From positions 1 through 64,000 of the forward strand of contig JAZSOL010000041.1 in NCBI GenBank assembly GCA_045536915.1: a DNA stretch of 64,000 nucleotides, written 5' to 3'. This DNA is from RGIG1828 sp045536915 (GTDB lineage: Bacteria; Bacillota; Clostridia; UMGS1810). This document shows, one piece after another, positions 52,796 through 60,927 of this stretch. Numbering within the stretch: the stretch's first letter is position 1; every line of letters starts with the position of its first letter. The translations under genes and the position numbers were made by a program. The notes below the pieces were generated by a model. That model made no database searches. It saw nothing but the letters and a program-made list of their open reading frames with translations, and had not been told where the DNA came from.

Positions 52796-53194
52796 TTAAA
52801 CAAGTGCAGCCAATATGCCGTTAATAAAAACAGGCGAATCATCATCACTGTATTTTTTTGTGAGTTCAACAGCTTCGTTTATTGAAACCTGATAAGGTAT
52901 ATCGGAAAAATAAACTATTTCACACACAGCCAGACGAAGTATTGCAAGATTGATTTTTGAAATTCTGTTTATCGTCCATCCCTGAAGTGCACCCGAAATT
53001 TTTTCATCAATAGCATTTAAATTTTCAAAGCACTTAAATGTCACGTCTTTATAGTAATTTTTGTCGTTGTCGCTTTCCAGTCCGTCGTCGTTGTTTTCAC
53101 AATAAGATATTATATCCACATGTGTTTCATTATCGTGAAACGGGATTTCGAAAATTGTTTTGAAAGCGGCTTCTCTAGCGGATTTTCTGCTCAT
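52796..53194 (-). CDS. nusB: Transcription antitermination factor NusB
   Basis: A 132-residue helical protein with the family opening SRKSAREAAFKTIFEI and the C-terminal LRLAVCEIVYFSDIPYQVSINEAVELTKKYSDDDSPVFINGILAAL (shown here as motif, spanning about 86-131). It works with NusE in rRNA antitermination. It lies between asp23 and xseA. Confidence 0.95.
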   Translation of the reverse strand: MSRKSAREAAFKTIFEIPFHDNETHVDIISYCENNDDGLESDNDKNYYKDVTFKCFENLNAIDEKISGALQGWTINRISKINLAILRLAVCEIVYFSDIPYQVSINEAVELTKKYSDDDSPVFINGILAALV

Positions 53195-53223
53195 ATTATC
53201 CTCCGTAAGTTATATGATGTTGT

Positions 53224-53616
53224 TTAATCTTCGTTACTTTTATTAATTTCAACTTTTTCAGCATCAAAATTAATTCCGGCAACGTGTATGTTAACTTTTA
53301 CAACTGTTAGTCCGGACATTGATTCAACAGCTTTCTTAACATTTTCCTGAACTTCCCATGCGATTTCAGGGATGCGGACACCGTATTCCATAATGAGGCT
53401 TATGTCAATGATGGCTTCATCCTCGTTTTTTGATACCTTAATACCCTTGTTCACTGATTTTTTGCTGATTTTAGAAACAATATCATCAGTGATACTTGAT
53501 GCAAGATCATACACACCTTTGGTTTCCGAAACAGCAACGGAAGCGATTGTAGCTATTACCTCATCGGAGATATTGATTGAACCGCCGATTTCAATATTGT
53601 TATTTATATTTTCCAT
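53224..53616 (-). CDS. Asp23/Gls24 family protein (second paralogue)
   Basis: A 130-residue DUF322 protein with ISDEVIATIASVAVSETKGVYDL and SLIMEYGVRIPEIAWEVQENVKKAVESMSGL, typical of the YqhY branch encoded before nusB. YqhY-type proteins are linked to acetyl-CoA carboxylase and lipid homeostasis in B. subtilis. It is the first gene of the housekeeping part of the operon, with its own promoter just upstream. Confidence 0.9.
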   Translation of the reverse strand: MENINNNIEIGGSINISDEVIATIASVAVSETKGVYDLASSITDDIVSKISKKSVNKGIKVSKNEDEAIIDISLIMEYGVRIPEIAWEVQENVKKAVESMSGLTVVKVNIHVAGINFDAEKVEINKSNED

Positions 53617-53667
53617 AATCTTTATCCTCCCTGATATTTAGAATAAACATTTTGCTTATGTTATCTT

Positions 53668-53696
53668 ATTATAACACAAAATTTATTCAACTTCAA
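53668..53696 (-). promoter_or_regulatory. Promoter of asp23-nusB-xseA operon
   Basis: Minus strand: TTGAAG (53691-53696) and an extended TGTTATAAT with -10 at 53668-53673; 17-bp spacer. It separates housekeeping genes from the upstream sporulation genes, so they need not depend on spoIIIA transcription. Confidence 0.7.
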
Positions 53697-54216
53697 CTAT
53701 TTTTATATTATTATTTCCGGTTTGTTCAAAAACTATATCATTTATTTTGGCAATATCTGTTTCTTCAAGCAATTTTACAACCGTTACCGTAACCGAATCG
53801 TCTGATATAAAAACAACATTATCATCATATCCTTTTGCAGAAAGAAGGGTTTCAATTTTCTTTTCGCTGTCCATATAAGATGCCATTTTAAGAATTTGCG
53901 ATTCGGCATCCTGCCTGAATTTTTCGGAAGTTGATTCATTTTCAAGCGTTTCTTTAATTATTTCGATGGCTTTGCTTCTGATTATTTCTCTGTCGTTTCG
54001 GGCTTGAATTAAAAAGTCTTTTTGAGAAGTTACCATAACCGCTTCACCCGGTCTTGCATCTTTATTTTCCGCAGAATCGGAGTTTGAAACGGTGGTTGGT
54101 ATGCTTTCATCCGAAAAATTTTCTTCGCTACTTTTTAAGAGTAATCCGGTAATTGTTAGTATGGCAATGATAATAATTATTGAAGCAATATGTTTTCTTT
54201 TTACAATCATAAACAT
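53683..54216 (-). CDS. spoIIIAH: Stage III sporulation protein AH
   Basis: A 177-residue protein with an N-terminal membrane anchor (about 10-28) and an extracellular ring-building domain resembling EscJ/YscJ (about 90-177). In sporulation SpoIIIAH sits in the mother-cell membrane and binds forespore SpoIIQ to form the feeding-tube channel. GGAGG at 7 bases selects the first ATG. It is the last gene of the spoIIIA set. Confidence 0.9.
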   Translation of the reverse strand: MFMIVKRKHIASIIIIIAILTITGLLLKSSEENFSDESIPTTVSNSDSAENKDARPGEAVMVTSQKDFLIQARNDREIIRSKAIEIIKETLENESTSEKFRQDAESQILKMASYMDSEKKIETLLSAKGYDDNVVFISDDSVTVTVVKLLEETDIAKINDIVFEQTGNNNIKIVEVE

Positions 54217-54744
54217 TTAATTTCCTCCTGCATCCATTTTTAATATATTAACTTTATGTATTGGTATTCCAAGCAATTCAGACACTGCATTTTTTATTTC
54301 GTTTTTTATTTTTTCATTACCGCCTCCCTGAGCAACTATCATCACACCTTCAATTCCGGCGCTTATTTCTTTTGCTATAAACGGCAAAGTTTCGCCTTGT
54401 GAATTGCTTTGAGTTGTTTTTAGTGTTGTATTATTTTTGTCTGTGAACGGTATTTTTTCGGATGATGTACTGTATTTAATCAAAACACGTGTCTCCCCCA
54501 CTCCGTCTGCAAGCGATAAGATGTTTTCAAGTTCCTTTTCGAGTTCGGATGTTTCCCCGGATGTTTCCCCGGATTTTTCGGACTTTGGATAATCAACAAA
54601 TTCCTTTTCGGCAAAATCATTATGTGATTTGGATTTCTTGTTTGAACCTGTTATAAGCAGTATGCCAACAATTAACAATATTATCAAATACACAAATATT
54701 TTTTTGTCGGAGAACAATTTGAAAATTTTACTTGAATTATTCAT
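54217..54744 (-). CDS. spoIIIAG: Stage III sporulation protein AG
   Basis: A 175-residue protein with one N-terminal membrane helix (about 15-33), a low-complexity linker with the duplicated SGETSGETS, then a ring-forming domain with GVGETRVLIKYSTS and IEGVMIVAQGGGNEKIKNEI, typical of SpoIIIAG. It forms a large ring in the intermembrane space of the developing spore. It overlaps spoIIIAF by 8 bases. Confidence 0.92.
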   Translation of the reverse strand: MNNSSKIFKLFSDKKIFVYLIILLIVGILLITGSNKKSKSHNDFAEKEFVDYPKSEKSGETSGETSELEKELENILSLADGVGETRVLIKYSTSSEKIPFTDKNNTTLKTTQSNSQGETLPFIAKEISAGIEGVMIVAQGGGNEKIKNEIKNAVSELLGIPIHKVNILKMDAGGN

Positions 54745-55177
54745 AAATACTCACACTCACCTCATCTTCCGGCGTACAATATTTCTCTTTAATAAATTTT
54801 TCAACGTTATCTGTATTTGAATTTTCTGATGTACAGTGAATAATAATCTTTAAAGTATCCCAGTCTGTAGTAACCGTTACAAAACATTCATCATATCCGT
54901 TTACGGCAATATCGTCATTGATTTTCTTTTCAAGATTTCTGCAAAATACAGATTCAGCAGTTGAATCTGAAAAATCGGTATGAGTTGCTGTTGGTATTTC
55001 ACGAAATAAAAATTCAGGCAATGACAATATCGGCGAAAATAAAACCGAAATTATTATAATACTCGCTATGCTTGTATAGAATTTAACGAGCTTTGTGTTG
55101 CTCAAAAGCAAATTACTCACCTGAAGAACAACAGATGTAATTATTACAGAAAGTATGTATTTTTTAAATTCATTCAT
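54737..55177 (-). CDS. spoIIIAF: Stage III sporulation protein AF
   Basis: A 146-residue protein with two N-terminal membrane helices (about 8-24 and 33-53) and a soluble C-terminal domain of ring-building type. It is identified by size, topology and position between AE and AG more than by motif. Confidence 0.87.
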   Translation of the reverse strand: MNEFKKYILSVIITSVVLQVSNLLLSNTKLVKFYTSIASIIIISVLFSPILSLPEFLFREIPTATHTDFSDSTAESVFCRNLEKKINDDIAVNGYDECFVTVTTDWDTLKIIIHCTSENSNTDNVEKFIKEKYCTPEDEVSVSIYE

Positions 55178-55179
55178 TT

Positions 55180-56250
55180 TTACGTTCCTATGGAAATTAT
55201 AATTGTTATAATTAATATAAATATTACCGTGATAACCAAAAAAATTCCGAGCATCATTTCAAGCACATCCGACACACATTCCAATGTTTTTGATGCACCG
55301 TCCGGTGAAACCAAAATCAATATTGAGGCTGTGATTTTAAAGGAAAGTACATATAAAGCAGTTTTAATTATCGGATAAAAACATATTGCCGTAATGGATG
55401 AAAAGCCCGCAATCCCAATGCTGTTTTTTAAAATCACTGAAGAATTTATCATACTGTTAACAGCTTCAGAAAGACATGCACCTACCACAGGCACAAAATT
55501 TGATACGGCGTATTTGGCAGTTCTGAGCGCAAGACTGTCTGACGTGATGCCGGAAAGTCCTGTGAAAGTCAGAATTCCGGCAAAAACAGTCAGCGAAAAA
55601 CCGATAACATATTTTATTGTTTTATTAATCAGAGCTATAAAACGGCTAATGTTGACTGCGTTTGTTAATCCGTCAATCACACTTAGTATTCCACAGCTAT
55701 ATAGCAACGGCATTATTAAATCATTTATCCCCTTGCTTAAAAACACAGACACCGTTGTGAAGTTTATTTGCATTGTTGCGGCAGTGGAAACATATCCTCC
55801 GCTCGCAAGTGTGCCGCACAAAACAGGAAAAGATACGCACATAAAATCCGTAAGGTCTTTAACCCCTTTGCAACACTCCTTTGAAACATCTCTGAAAAAA
55901 ACAATAATAAACACAGCACTTGCACAATAACAACAAAATTCGGCAATTTTAGTTATTTCACCATTTCCGGAAATCGAAATAAGAACAGATGATATTAACT
56001 GAATCGCCATCAGCACTGCAAAAATACGCAGGCATGATTTATAATCCGACATTAATTCATCACCATAAGCTTCGTGTGCATTATTGAAAAAATCCAACAT
56101 ACTGCCTGTCTCCGTTTTTTGGTTTTTTAAGTATTGCGAAATTTCTTCGTTTGATTTATTGTGTATGTTTGAATCGGTTGCACAAACACATATGGGTAAT
56201 AGTATAACGGCGGAAAAACATATGATTAAAAATAGCAATATTTTCTTCAT
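55180..56250 (-). CDS. spoIIIAE: Stage III sporulation protein AE
   Basis: A 356-residue polytopic membrane protein with a cleavable-looking signal segment (ending CVCA near residue 25), a short extracytoplasmic part, and about seven hydrophobic helices. GACLSEAVNSMINSSVILKNSIG and LVSPDGASKTLECVSDVLEM are conserved family stretches. It is thought to form the channel or export core of the SpoIIIA complex. It overlaps AD at ATGA. Confidence 0.92.
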   Translation of the reverse strand: MKKILLFLIICFSAVILLPICVCATDSNIHNKSNEEISQYLKNQKTETGSMLDFFNNAHEAYGDELMSDYKSCLRIFAVLMAIQLISSVLISISGNGEITKIAEFCCYCASAVFIIVFFRDVSKECCKGVKDLTDFMCVSFPVLCGTLASGGYVSTAATMQINFTTVSVFLSKGINDLIMPLLYSCGILSVIDGLTNAVNISRFIALINKTIKYVIGFSLTVFAGILTFTGLSGITSDSLALRTAKYAVSNFVPVVGACLSEAVNSMINSSVILKNSIGIAGFSSITAICFYPIIKTALYVLSFKITASILILVSPDGASKTLECVSDVLEMMLGIFLVITVIFILIITIIISIGT

Positions 56251-56639
56251 AATTCTTGTACCATAACTACGATTGTTTTAATGAAGCGGATAAATATTGG
56301 TGAAATCTGATACATCATAATTATTTTGGTTGCAAAATATATTTGAGTTGATAAGTAATTTTCACCCGCATCGGAGCATAATTGCGCCGAAAACTCACCG
56401 ATTAATGCTATAATTACAATTTTAATTATAGTTGAAAAATATGTTTCAAGTCCGGATGTCATCCTGGTAATACTGTTTAAAATAACAATGAGTTCGTTAA
56501 CATAAGGCAAAACCATATATATTGCCAGAAGGCCTGTGCCAAGTGCAATAAAAGGTACGAATGCAGCATTGAAGTTTTTTATGAACAAAGTTATAAGCAT
56601 TGCGCATATTACAACAGAAACAATTTTTAAAATTAACAT
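56247..56639 (-). CDS. spoIIIAD: Stage III sporulation protein AD
   Basis: A 130-residue membrane protein with about four hydrophobic helices and the family segment IALIGEFSAQLCSDAGENYLSTQIYFATKIIMMYQISPI (about 77-115). It is similar to AC and probably part of the same membrane complex. Start and stop overlap both neighbours. Confidence 0.92.
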   Translation of the reverse strand: MLILKIVSVVICAMLITLFIKNFNAAFVPFIALGTGLLAIYMVLPYVNELIVILNSITRMTSGLETYFSTIIKIVIIALIGEFSAQLCSDAGENYLSTQIYFATKIIMMYQISPIFIRFIKTIVVMVQEL

Positions 56640-56833
56640 TATAGCTCAAATAATGACTTTACAGTTTCAAACAGTTCACTTATCTGATTGACTATCATAA
56701 CCATAACAACTATGAGTCCGGCAATTGTAACCATGAGTGCCTGTTCGTCACGACCGGACTGAACCAGAAGACGGTAAATAATTGCAACCACTATCCCTAT
56801 AGCGGCAATTTTAAATATAAATTCAACTTCCAT
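56639..56833 (-). CDS. spoIIIAC: Stage III sporulation protein AC
   Basis: A 64-residue protein with two membrane helices and the family core IFKIAAIGIVVAIIYRLLVQSGRDEQALMVTIAG. It is resembled by the first half of AD. The length is typical. Confidence 0.93.
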   Translation of the reverse strand: MEVEFIFKIAAIGIVVAIIYRLLVQSGRDEQALMVTIAGLIVVMVMIVNQISELFETVKSLFEL

Positions 56834-56845
56834 ATGTATACCTCT

Positions 56846-57364
56846 TTACCAAAATATTATTGCAACAAGAACTCCGGCATATACACCTATTTTGCCGCTG
56901 TGTTCCCCTATCCGCTTGTAATTTTCTGTTGCAGCTTCAAACTGCCTGGTAATCAACAACCGGAAATTTGATATGTTATTCATTTGGGTGTCTATATCTC
57001 CGCATCCGAGTATATTTCCGAATTTTTTTAGTGTAACAATATCAGACCTTATATAATATGAATAGTTTTTTATCGATTCAACTGCATCTGCCCATATTGA
57101 AGAAAGCTGTTCACCGTCTGATTTTTTCAGCTTGTCCAGAAAAACATTGAAAATGTGTTTGTTTAAATCTTCTGAAACAGGAATTGTTTTGAGAATCACT
57201 TTTTCTATATCATTTTGCATATATCTTATTTCATTTTCTATTACGCAAAGACACGAATTCATATTTTCAAGCAGCTTGATTCTTTTTGAATAACCATACC
57301 TAATCGCAAATCCGCAGACACCGCACGAAAATATTACTATAATTGCACCTGCAAGTTTAATCAA
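56846..57364 (-). CDS. spoIIIAB: Stage III sporulation protein AB
   Basis: A 172-residue protein with membrane helices at both ends (about 1-20 and 155-170) and a cytoplasmic helical domain, resembling type II secretion GspF. It contains ENMNSCLCVIENEIRYMQ and RQFEAATENYKRIGEHSGKIGVYAGVLVAIIF. The frame extends upstream to 57391, but GGATGGTGG and the family N-terminus favour TTG 57364, giving an 8-base overlap with spoIIIAA. Confidence 0.9.
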   Translation of the reverse strand: MIKLAGAIIVIFSCGVCGFAIRYGYSKRIKLLENMNSCLCVIENEIRYMQNDIEKVILKTIPVSEDLNKHIFNVFLDKLKKSDGEQLSSIWADAVESIKNYSYYIRSDIVTLKKFGNILGCGDIDTQMNNISNFRLLITRQFEAATENYKRIGEHSGKIGVYAGVLVAIIFW

Positions 57365-58289
57365 CAATACCACCATCCAATATTTTCTCAATTGTTCCCG
57401 GCCCGTGACGACAGCTCAAAACAATTATTTTTCGGAATATATCCACAGAATTTTTCAAGGCGATTTCATTATTTGATTCATCAAAACCATGTGTACTTGT
57501 TATTATTGAACAACCGGAGGCAATTGCATATTTTGCGGCCGCAATATCATCGGAACTTGCCAGCTCATCAGTAATAATAACATCAGGCGACATACTCCGT
57601 ACAGCCATTGGTATTGCTACGGATTTAGAAATGTTGTATATTGCAGGAATACATATTCTGTTTTCCTGCAATGAATCATCGTATTTTTGAGGAACAAGTT
57701 CCCCTCTTTCGTCAACTCCAACACATTTTATGATTTTGTTTGTGCATTTTATATCTGATAATTTATAAATTATTTCTCTTAGCATTGTTGTTTTGCCGCA
57801 ACCGGGAGGAGATATTATAAGAGTGTTGTGTATGTGATTATCATAAATGTCGTTGAAAACAAGATCGGCGGCGCCGGGTATGCGATGAGCTATTCTGAAA
57901 TTTATGAAATTTATGTTTTTGATGCTAACTGCCTGTCCGTTATTCACAACGCAATCGCCGGCAATTCCCACTCTGTGACCGCCCGGTATTGTGAGAAAAC
58001 CTTCGCTTATAAATCTGTTGTATGCATATGATGAGGACTTGGTCAATAATTCGATGCATCTGTTGATATCATCTTCGGTTATCCTGTATGCATAGTCCAA
58101 ATTATCGGTCAAACCAACATTTCCGGCATATTTTCTTATTCCTGAATACTCAATTATAATTGCACTTCCCATACACATCCTGATTTCTGAAACAGAATTA
58201 TATATAGTGTACTCGGTTTTGTTAAGTATTGTTCTTACATTTCTCGGAAGAAAAACCCCGATTTGTAAATCAAAAATTCTCTTGTCCAT
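57357..58289 (-). CDS. spoIIIAA: Stage III sporulation protein AA, secretion-type ATPase
   Basis: A 310-residue ATPase of the type II/IV secretion family. Walker A is ISPPGCGKTTMLREI, Walker B DVIITDELAS, and ASGCSIITSTHGFDE near the C-terminus. It is thought to power assembly or transport by the SpoIIIA channel. CAGGAG selects ATG 58289 over GTG 58298. It is the first gene of the spoIIIA operon, normally under SigE control; I did not find a convincing SigE promoter in the 105-bp intergenic region. Confidence 0.94.
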   Translation of the reverse strand: MDKRIFDLQIGVFLPRNVRTILNKTEYTIYNSVSEIRMCMGSAIIIEYSGIRKYAGNVGLTDNLDYAYRITEDDINRCIELLTKSSSYAYNRFISEGFLTIPGGHRVGIAGDCVVNNGQAVSIKNINFINFRIAHRIPGAADLVFNDIYDNHIHNTLIISPPGCGKTTMLREIIYKLSDIKCTNKIIKCVGVDERGELVPQKYDDSLQENRICIPAIYNISKSVAIPMAVRSMSPDVIITDELASSDDIAAAKYAIASGCSIITSTHGFDESNNEIALKNSVDIFRKIIVLSCRHGPGTIEKILDGGIVD

Positions 58290-58345
58290 AAAAATCACTC
58301 CTGTTTAAATATATTTACATTTAAAAAAATTAGAACTTAATATGC

Positions 58346-58374
58346 TTGACAAATACAAATAATCCGTTTAAAAT
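58346..58374 (+). promoter_or_regulatory. Promoter of sigH
   Basis: TTGACA (58346-58351) and TAAAAT (58369-58374) with a 17-bp spacer, 29 bases before the sigH start. Confidence 0.75.
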
Positions 58375-58403
58375 AATATTATCTATTTTTCGAGGGTGTT
58401 ATT

Positions 58404-59045
58404 ATGGATAAAGAAAATGCAATAAATGTTGATTATTCAATATATAGTGATGAAGAATTGATATGTTTAACTAAATCCGGGGACGGATATGCTACAGAAT
58501 ATTTGCTTGGTAAATACAGAAATTTTGTCAGAAGTCGTTCAAGAACATATTTTTTAATCGGTGCCGACCGCGAAGATATAATTCAGGAAGGAATGATCGG
58601 GCTCTACAAAGCTATCCGTGATTTTAAGCCAAACACTAACGCAAGTTTTAAATCATTTGCAGAACTTTGCATAACCAGACAAATTATAACAGCAATAAAA
58701 ACTGCAACCCGTCAGAAACACATTCCGCTTAATTCCTATATTTCGCTGAGCAGCCCTGCTTATGATGATGAAAACGACAGGCTTTTACTTGATACTGTTG
58801 TTGAACGAAAAAAAATGAATCCTGAAGAAATAATGATAAGCAAGGAACGCTTTAATCTGATTGAAGAAAAAATTTCAAAAATATTAAGCAAGCTTGAGTG
58901 GATTGTTCTTTCTCAATATCTTGAAGGTAAAAGCTATACGGAAATTGCAGCTCATATCGGAAAAAGTGAAAAATCCATAGATAATGCGTTGCAAAGAATT
59001 AAAAAGAAGATTGAGAAACACATCGTGAATGATCAGGAATTTTAA
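58404..59045 (+). CDS. sigH: RNA polymerase sigma-H factor
   Basis: A 213-residue sigma-70 family protein. Region 2 has ADREDIIQEGMIGLYKAIRDF, and FKSFAELCITRQIITAIKTATRQKH follows; region 4 has WIVLSQYLEGKSYTEIAAHIGKSEKSIDNALQRIKKKI. The arrangement matches SigH, the transition-state sigma factor that starts sporulation. It is divergent from spoIIIAA. In many Firmicutes sigH is near rlmB/rpmG; here rplM-rpsI follow instead. Confidence 0.93.
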   Translation: MDKENAINVDYSIYSDEELICLTKSGDGYATEYLLGKYRNFVRSRSRTYFLIGADREDIIQEGMIGLYKAIRDFKPNTNASFKSFAELCITRQIITAIKTATRQKHIPLNSYISLSSPAYDDENDRLLLDTVVERKKMNPEEIMISKERFNLIEEKISKILSKLEWIVLSQYLEGKSYTEIAAHIGKSEKSIDNALQRIKKKIEKHIVNDQEF

Positions 59046-59114
59046 TTTCATAGCGTTTTGTGATAATTGCACAAAATAACTGTTGTTTTTTTGACATATT
59101 CGTCATATTAACTC

Positions 59115-59143
59115 TTGATTTATTTTTGGAAAAGTGATATTAT
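59115..59143 (+). promoter_or_regulatory. Possible promoter after sigH
   Basis: TTGATT (59115-59120) and TATTAT (59138-59143) with a 17-bp spacer. It would start an RNA of about 90 nt ending at the terminator at 59204-59239. Confidence 0.4.
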
Positions 59144-59149
59144 ATAACC

Positions 59150-59240
59150 ATACCACAACAAACAAACTTTTTTTCATTTTCCCTCCTTATTATAAGGAAA
59201 AAAGAAACAGATGGCATGCCGGCCATCTGTTTTCTTTTTA
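59150..59240 (+). ncRNA. Candidate small RNA between sigH and rplM
   Basis: A stretch without an ORF, behind a possible promoter, ends in a strong terminator. It holds a small hairpin CCTTA-TTA-TAAGG and the C-rich motif CCCTCCTT, complementary to Shine-Dalgarno sequences. The alternative is simply the 3' UTR and terminator of sigH. Confidence 0.35.
59204..59239 (+). terminator. Strong terminator upstream of rplM
   Basis: AAACAGATGGC (59205-59215) pairs perfectly with GCCATCTGTTT (59222-59232) around a 6-base loop, followed by TCTTTTT. Confidence 0.88.
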
Positions 59241-59337
59241 AAAAAATACATGTCAAATTTGAAAAACGGAGAAAAAACGAGTAAATCGAAGAAAAACAGA
59301 GTTTGATAATATTAAATTAAAAATTTCAAAAAATGTG

Positions 59338-59366
59338 TTGACAAATTAAATGTTTTGTATTACAAT
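59338..59366 (+). promoter_or_regulatory. Promoter of rplM-rpsI
   Basis: TTGACA (59338-59343) and TACAAT (59361-59366) with a 17-bp spacer. The 16 bases TTGACAAATTAAA around the -35 match those of the tRNA-Met promoter, suggesting a shared strong promoter type. Confidence 0.82.
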
Positions 59367-59410
59367 AGGCAAAGTTGATTAATAAAAGAAATAAACGGAG
59401 GTAAACTATT

Positions 59411-59848
59411 ATGAGTACTTTTATGGCAAAACCTGCCGAATTGGAAAGAAAATGGTACATTATCGATGCAGCTGATAAGTCGCTCGGTAGAGTTGCTGCT
59501 GCAGCAGCTTCCATTTTAAGAGGTAAAATCAAACCAACATTTACTCCTAACGTTGATTGCGGTGATTTCGTAATTATTCTCAATGCTGATAAGGTTGCTT
59601 TGACCGGTAAGAAGCTTGAACAGAAATACTACAGATATCACACAGGTTATGTTGGCGGACTCAAAGAAATCAAATACAAACAGCTTATGGCTGAAAAACC
59701 TGAAAAAGCTATTATGCTTGCTGTTAAAGGTATGCTCCCCCACAACACAATCGGTGCTAACGCTTTGACAAGACTCAGAGTATATAAGGGTAGTGAACAT
59801 AATCACGAAGCACAGAAACCGGAAGCATATACCGGTTTGATTAAATAA
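59411..59848 (+). CDS. rplM: 50S ribosomal protein L13
   Basis: A 145-residue protein. ERKWYIIDAADKSLGRVAA, TPNVDCGDFVIILNADKVALTGKK, and the MAEKPEKAIMLAVKGMLPHN segment with the adjoining GANALTRLRVYKG identify L13. It begins the two-gene rplM-rpsI unit. The strong AACGGAGGT site is 6 bases before ATG. Confidence 0.98.
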   Translation: MSTFMAKPAELERKWYIIDAADKSLGRVAAAAASILRGKIKPTFTPNVDCGDFVIILNADKVALTGKKLEQKYYRYHTGYVGGLKEIKYKQLMAEKPEKAIMLAVKGMLPHNTIGANALTRLRVYKGSEHNHEAQKPEAYTGLIK

Positions 59849-59863
59849 GGGAGGTAAAATAAC

Positions 59864-60256
59864 ATGGCAAAAGAACAGTTTTACGGCACAGGTAGAAGAA
59901 AAAGCTCTGTTGCAAGAGTAAGAATCGTTCCCGGTACCGGTAAAATAACAATAAACGATAGAGATATCGATGACTTTTTCGGTCTTGAAACCTTAAAGGT
60001 TGTTGTTAGACAGCCGTTGGTTGCTACAGATACATTAGGCAAATACGATGTAATCGCTAAGGTTACAGGCGGTGGCTTCACAGGTCAGGCCGGTGCTATC
60101 AGACATGGTCTTTCAAGAGCTCTCCTCACAGTTGAAGAAGAATTCAGAGCTCCTCTTAAAGCTGCAGGTTTCTTAACAAGAGACCCCAGAATGAAAGAAA
60201 GAAAGAAATACGGTCTCAAAGCAGCTCGTCGTGCTCCTCAGTTTTCAAAGAGATAA
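59864..60256 (+). CDS. rpsI: 30S ribosomal protein S9
   Basis: A 130-residue protein with FYGTGRRKSSVARVRI at the start, GGGFTGQAGAIRHGLSRALL in the middle and the C-terminal basic tail KYGLKAARRAPQFSKR that reaches the ribosomal P site. GGGAGGT precedes ATG by 9 bases. Confidence 0.98.
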   Translation: MAKEQFYGTGRRKSSVARVRIVPGTGKITINDRDIDDFFGLETLKVVVRQPLVATDTLGKYDVIAKVTGGGFTGQAGAIRHGLSRALLTVEEEFRAPLKAAGFLTRDPRMKERKKYGLKAARRAPQFSKR

Positions 60257-60270
60257 TTATTATCTACTTC

Positions 60271-60306
60271 AAATCCCAGAAACAAGCCGTTTCTGGGATT
60301 TTCTTT
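60271..60306 (+). terminator. Terminator of rplM-rpsI
   Basis: AAATCCCAGAAAC (60271-60283) pairs with GTTTCTGGGATTT (60289-60301) around AAGCC, followed by TTCTTT. Confidence 0.9.
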
Positions 60307-60927
60307 CGTTTTACCATAAATTTTCAGAAAACTAAAAAGGGATGAAACCTAAAATGTGGATTTTATCTCGAGAAAACGACGTAGATTATATCATCGTTTT
60401 GGAGTTTACATAAAATTCGGGACAGCCTCCGCGGGAAGAATGGAATATGTATCCCGGATGCTTTCGGTCACATACATTGATATAATCCAATATTAATTCC
60501 GTGTAAAACGCAAACAAAAAAGCACATCACAAATCAAATGTGATATGCTTTTTGTTTGACATACCATAGCGAAGTAATTAGCTAATTACACGTTGTATGT
60601 CATTATGCCGTATTGTTGATATGTCGGAAAAGTCATATCGGAATCAAACACGACAGCAAGGTTGCACTGCGCATGCACTATGTGTGATCGATCACAATTT
60701 CAAAAGCTCAGTTTGTGTTTGATATTTCATATCAAACATTCGCAACTTAACCTGATATATGGTTTGTTCGTTTTGCACTGCACATAATCAAAACAGCTTT
60801 AAATCTCATTAAAGCCAACCCGAACAATAACACCCATATCTGCAGCCATCACGAAAAACCTCTGCAATCAATCACAATAATATTATATGTTCGTTTGAGC
60901 GTTATAATACGCACTTTTCAAAAAATT
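60307..60927. other. Gene-free, palindrome-rich gap between rpsI and uxaC
   Basis: About 620 bp between convergent genes with no supportable ORF. It holds many inverted repeats: a bidirectional hairpin at 60512-60556; TGACATAC/GTATGTCA flanking the 16-bp palindrome GTAATTAGCTAATTAC (60557-60602); TGTGATCGATCACA (60683-60696); ATCAAACAC/GTGTTTGAT (60643-60651 with 60715-60723); and GTTTGATAT/ATATCAAAC (60717-60737). It could be one or two structured RNAs or the remains of an element. See finding. Confidence 0.6.
60512..60556. terminator. Bidirectional terminator-like hairpin in the gap
   Basis: AAACAAAAAAGCACATCACA and TGTGATATGCTTTTTGTTT pair with one bulge and one mismatch/G-U around AATCAAA. 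T runs occur on both strands. Confidence 0.7.

Noticed and set aside
58290..58403. SigE promoter for the spoIIIA operon (GCATATT -35 on the minus strand)
   Set aside because: The -35-like GCATATT is present, but no CATACA-type -10 follows at 13-15 bases.
60354..60413. 19-codon ORF (MWILSRENDVDYIIVLEFT) and a second short frame (GTASAGRMEYVSRML) in the rpsI-uxaC gap
   Set aside because: No convincing ribosome site (AAAAGGG is too far), very short, and the sequence is better explained by inverted repeats. I found no family resemblance I could defend.
60683..60696. TGTGATCGATCACA as a CRP-type site
   Set aside because: The half-sites are 4 bases apart rather than 6, there is no promoter next to it and it lies between convergent gene ends. 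Kept only as part of the structured gap.
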